Origin: Rubrivivax benzoatilyticus JA2 = ATCC BAA-35
Lineage (GTDB): Bacteria; Pseudomonadota; Gammaproteobacteria; Burkholderiales; Burkholderiaceae_C
NCBI RefSeq assembly: GCF_000190375.1
Contig: NZ_AEWG01000105.1
Location: forward strand, 1-64,000
DNA length: 64,000 bases
Reading direction: 5' to 3'
The translations under genes and the position numbers were made by a program. Under the pieces are notes generated by a model that saw only the letters and a list, made by a program, of their open reading frames with translations, ran no database searches and was not told where the DNA came from. This document shows positions 61,858 through 64,000 of this stretch, piece after piece; the first letter of the stretch is position 1; each line of letters begins with the position of its first letter.

Positions 61858-62391
61858 ATGAGACTGACCACCAAAGGCCGCTTCGCCGTCACCGCGATGA
61901 TCGACCTCGCGCTGCGCTCGCACAGCGGCCCGGTGGCGCTGGCGGCCATCAGCCAGCGGCAGCAGATTTCGCTGTCCTACCTGGAACAACTGTTCGGCAA
62001 GCTGCGCCGCCATGAGCTGGTCGAGAGCACGCGCGGCCCGGGCGGCGGTTATTCGCTGGGCCGTGGCGCCGACGAGATCACCGTCGCCGACATCATCGTC
62101 GCCGTCGACGAGCCGATCGACGCCACCGGCTGCGGCGGCAAGGAAAACTGCCACGGCGACGACGGCGGCCGCTGCATGACGCACGACCTCTGGGCGAGCC
62201 TGAACAACAAGATGATCGAGTACCTCGACTCGATCTCGCTGAAGAAGCTCGTCGACGAGCAGATCGCCAAGGGCGTCTCGGTCGAGGAAGCGCCGATCAA
62301 GCGCGCGATCTCCTCGCAGCCGGTCGTCAAGCCGATCAAGGTCACCGCGCCGAACTCGGTCTTCGCGTTCGGCAGTTCCTTCACCAAGTAA
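61858..62391 (+). CDS. iscR: Fe-S cluster regulator IscR
   Basis: 177 residues, Rrf2 family. [19 protein letters not shown], winged helix with [35 protein letters not shown], and cluster ligands Cys-x5-Cys-x7-Cys ([22 protein letters not shown]) plus His. Runs with iscS and iscU; AAGGAGA lies just before the ATG. Confidence 0.98.
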   Translation: MRLTTKGRFAVTAMIDLALRSHSGPVALAAISQRQQISLSYLEQLFGKLRRHELVESTRGPGGGYSLGRGADEITVADIIVAVDEPIDATGCGGKENCHGDDGGRCMTHDLWASLNNKMIEYLDSISLKKLVDEQIAKGVSVEEAPIKRAISSQPVVKPIKVTAPNSVFAFGSSFTK

Positions 62392-62396
62392 GCGAC

Positions 62397-63611
62397 ATGA
62401 CCCCGCATTTCCCGATCTACATGGATTACGGCGCGACGACGCCGGTGGACCCGCGCGTCGTCGACGTGATGATCCCGTGGCTGCGCGAGCACTTCGGCAA
62501 CCCGGCGTCTCGCAGTCATGCCTGGGGCTGGGAAGCGGAAGAGGCGGTCGAGAAGGCGCGTGCGCAGGTCGCTTCGCTGATCAAGGCCGATCCGCGCGAG
62601 ATCGTCTGGACCTCGGGTGCCACCGAGAGCAACAACCTCGCGATCAAGGGCGCGGCGCACTTCTACGCCTCGCGCGGCAAGCACCTGATCACGGTGAAGA
62701 CCGAGCACAAGGCGGTGCTCGACACGATGCGCGAGCTGGAGCGCCAGGGTTTCGAGGTCACCTACCTCGACGTCCAGGAGGATGGCCTGCTCGACCTGGA
62801 GCGCTTCAAGGCGGCGCTGCGCCCGGACACGATCCTCGTGTCGGTGATGTTCGTGAACAACGAGATCGGCGTGATCCAGGACATCCCGGAGATCGGCCGC
62901 CTCTGCCGCGAGCGCGGCATCATCTTCCACGTCGACGCCGCGCAGGCCACCGGCAAGGTGGCGATCGACCTCGGCACGCTGCCGGTCGACCTGATGAGCC
63001 TGGCCTCGCACAAGAGCTACGGCCCGAAGGGCATCGGCGCGCTGTACGTGCGCCGCAAGCCGCGCGTGCGGCTGGAAGCGCAGATGCACGGCGGCGGCCA
63101 CGAGCGCGGCATGCGCTCGGGCACGCTGCCCACGCACCAGATCGTCGGCATGGGCGAGGCCTTCGCGATCGCCGAGGCCGAGATGGGCACCGAGAGCGAG
63201 CGCATCCGCATGCTGCAGAAGCGCCTGCTCGACGGCATCGCCGACATCGAGCAGGTCTTCATCAACGGCGACCTCGAGCGGCGCGTGCCGCACAACGTCA
63301 ACGCCAGCTTCAACTTCGTCGAGGGCGAGTCGCTGATCATGGGCATCAAGGGCATCGCGGTGTCCTCGGGCTCGGCCTGCACCTCGGCCAGCCTGGAGCC
63401 CAGCTACGTGCTGCGTGCGCTGGGCCGCAGCGACGAGCTGGCGCACTCCAGCCTGCGCATGACGATCGGCCGCTTCACGACCGAAGCGGAGATCGACTAC
63501 GCGGTGGCGACGCTGAAGGACCGCGTCGCCAAGCTGCGCGAGCTGTCGCCCCTCTGGGACATGTACAAGGACGGCGTCGACCTGAGCACGATCCAGTGGT
63601 CTGCGCACTGA
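62397..63611 (+). CDS. iscS: Cysteine desulfurase IscS
   Basis: 404 residues. Transfers cysteine sulfur to Isc[40 protein letters not shown] Lys in [19 protein letters not shown], and the catalytic loop Cys in [17 protein letters not shown]. Five bases after iscR. Confidence 0.99.
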   Translation: MTPHFPIYMDYGATTPVDPRVVDVMIPWLREHFGNPASRSHAWGWEAEEAVEKARAQVASLIKADPREIVWTSGATESNNLAIKGAAHFYASRGKHLITVKTEHKAVLDTMRELERQGFEVTYLDVQEDGLLDLERFKAALRPDTILVSVMFVNNEIGVIQDIPEIGRLCRERGIIFHVDAAQATGKVAIDLGTLPVDLMSLASHKSYGPKGIGALYVRRKPRVRLEAQMHGGGHERGMRSGTLPTHQIVGMGEAFAIAEAEMGTESERIRMLQKRLLDGIADIEQVFINGDLERRVPHNVNASFNFVEGESLIMGIKGIAVSSGSACTSASLEPSYVLRALGRSDELAHSSLRMTIGRFTTEAEIDYAVATLKDRVAKLRELSPLWDMYKDGVDLSTIQWSAH

Positions 63612-63635
63612 ACGGATAGAACCAGGAGAACTCAC

Positions 63636-64000
63636 ATGGCCTACAGCGACAAGGTCGTCGACCACTACGAGAACCCGCGCAACGTGGGTGGCTTCGAGAA
63701 GGGTGACGAGACGGTGGGCACCGGCATGGTCGGCGCCCCGGCCTGCGGCGACGTGATGAAGCTGCAGATCAAGGTCGACCCGGACACCGGGCTGATCGAG
63801 GACGCGCGTTTCAAGACCTACGGCTGCGGCTCGGCGATCGCGTCGAGCTCGCTGGTCACCGAATGGGTCAAGGGCAAGACGCTGGACCAGGCGCTGGAGA
63901 TCAAGAACACCGACATCGCCGAGGAACTGGCGCTGCCGCCGGTGAAGATCCACTGCTCGATCCTCGCCGAGGACGCGATCAAGGCCGCGGTCCAGGACTA
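63636..64000 (+). CDS. iscU: Fe-S scaffold IscU (cut by window end)
   Basis: First 121 codons. MAYSDKVVDHYENPRNVGGF, Cys in VGAPACGDVMKLQI, Cys in FKTYGCGSAIASSS, LPPVKIHCSILAEDAIKAA with the third Cys, so all three cluster ligands are present. The LPPVK motif for HscA binding is intact. About six residues are missing. AGGAGA lies before the ATG. Confidence 0.98.
   Translation, partial: MAYSDKVVDHYENPRNVGGFEKGDETVGTGMVGAPACGDVMKLQIKVDPDTGLIEDARFKTYGCGSAIASSSLVTEWVKGKTLDQALEIKNTDIAEELALPPVKIHCSILAEDAIKAAVQD

Overview
This 64-kb window is a gene-dense, very GC-rich bacterial chromosome segment. It reads as Betaproteobacteria, order Burkholderiales. The Rubrivivax/Leptothrix/Roseateles group is my best guess, inferred from gene orders such as pyrG-kdsA-eno-ftsB, uvrB-lmwPTP-iscR-iscS-iscU and zapB-zapA-6S RNA-EVE, from a Bug-type receptor and a Burkholderiales porin, and from an intracellular PHA depolymerase. 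I see no rRNA, tRNA, prophage, insertion sequence or CRISPR array. Long open frames opposite real genes are GC-bias shadows and are left out.

Layout. 1-3.8 kb (minus): start of mutL, a lipoprotein, a small exported protein and a hybrid histidine kinase. 3.9-7.5 kb: DedA protein, AmiC amidase, tsaE and queG. 7.4-12.8 kb: AEC transporter, chalcone-isomerase-like protein, Bug receptor, xerD, and an Lrp regulator divergent from a rocD-like aminotransferase. 12.8-17.9 kb: porin, MarC, a partial amino-acid ABC transporter and an MlrC-like metallohydrolase. 18-25.2 kb: gamma carbonic anhydrase and Hsp33 converge on a seven-gene minus-strand run (pyrG, kdsA, DUF1330, eno, ftsB, pnuC, NadR-like kinase).

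25.3-34.7 kb holds a cobalamin riboswitch and a tight B12 operon: outer-membrane receptor btuB, cobU, btuF, btuC, btuD, cobQ, cobT, cobS, cobC. Most junctions overlap by a few bases. The operon combines corrinoid uptake with late B12 assembly. A 49-residue small protein follows.

34.9-43.2 kb: PPC/DUF296 protein, alpha/beta hydrolase, orphan Anbu proteasome-like peptidase, mutS, suhB, trmJ and cysE. 43.2-51.7 kb: mogA, darP, pmbA, a TRAP transporter whose receptor gene converges on its permease genes, a DUF442 phosphatase, yqeY, rpsU and ybiB. 52-57.7 kb: a PAS protein with an eroded GGDEF domain, TauE/SafE exporter, EVE protein, 6S RNA, zapA, zapB-like, nth, a lone rsxB and phaZ. 57.8-64 kb: tyrB, uvrB, low-molecular-weight phosphatase, and iscR-iscS-iscU (cut by the window end) behind a promoter with a recognisable IscR box.

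The most notable non-coding content is a dispersed family of 28-bp palindromes (arms GGGGTCAGGTCY / RGACCTGACCCC) with seven full copies plus half-sites. All are intergenic. Three copies lie inside a tandem array of about 119-125-bp units, and that array is flanked by a 19-bp direct repeat. This resembles REP/RAYT-type elements, but no transposase gene lies in the window. All functional calls are from reading sequence; no database search was run.
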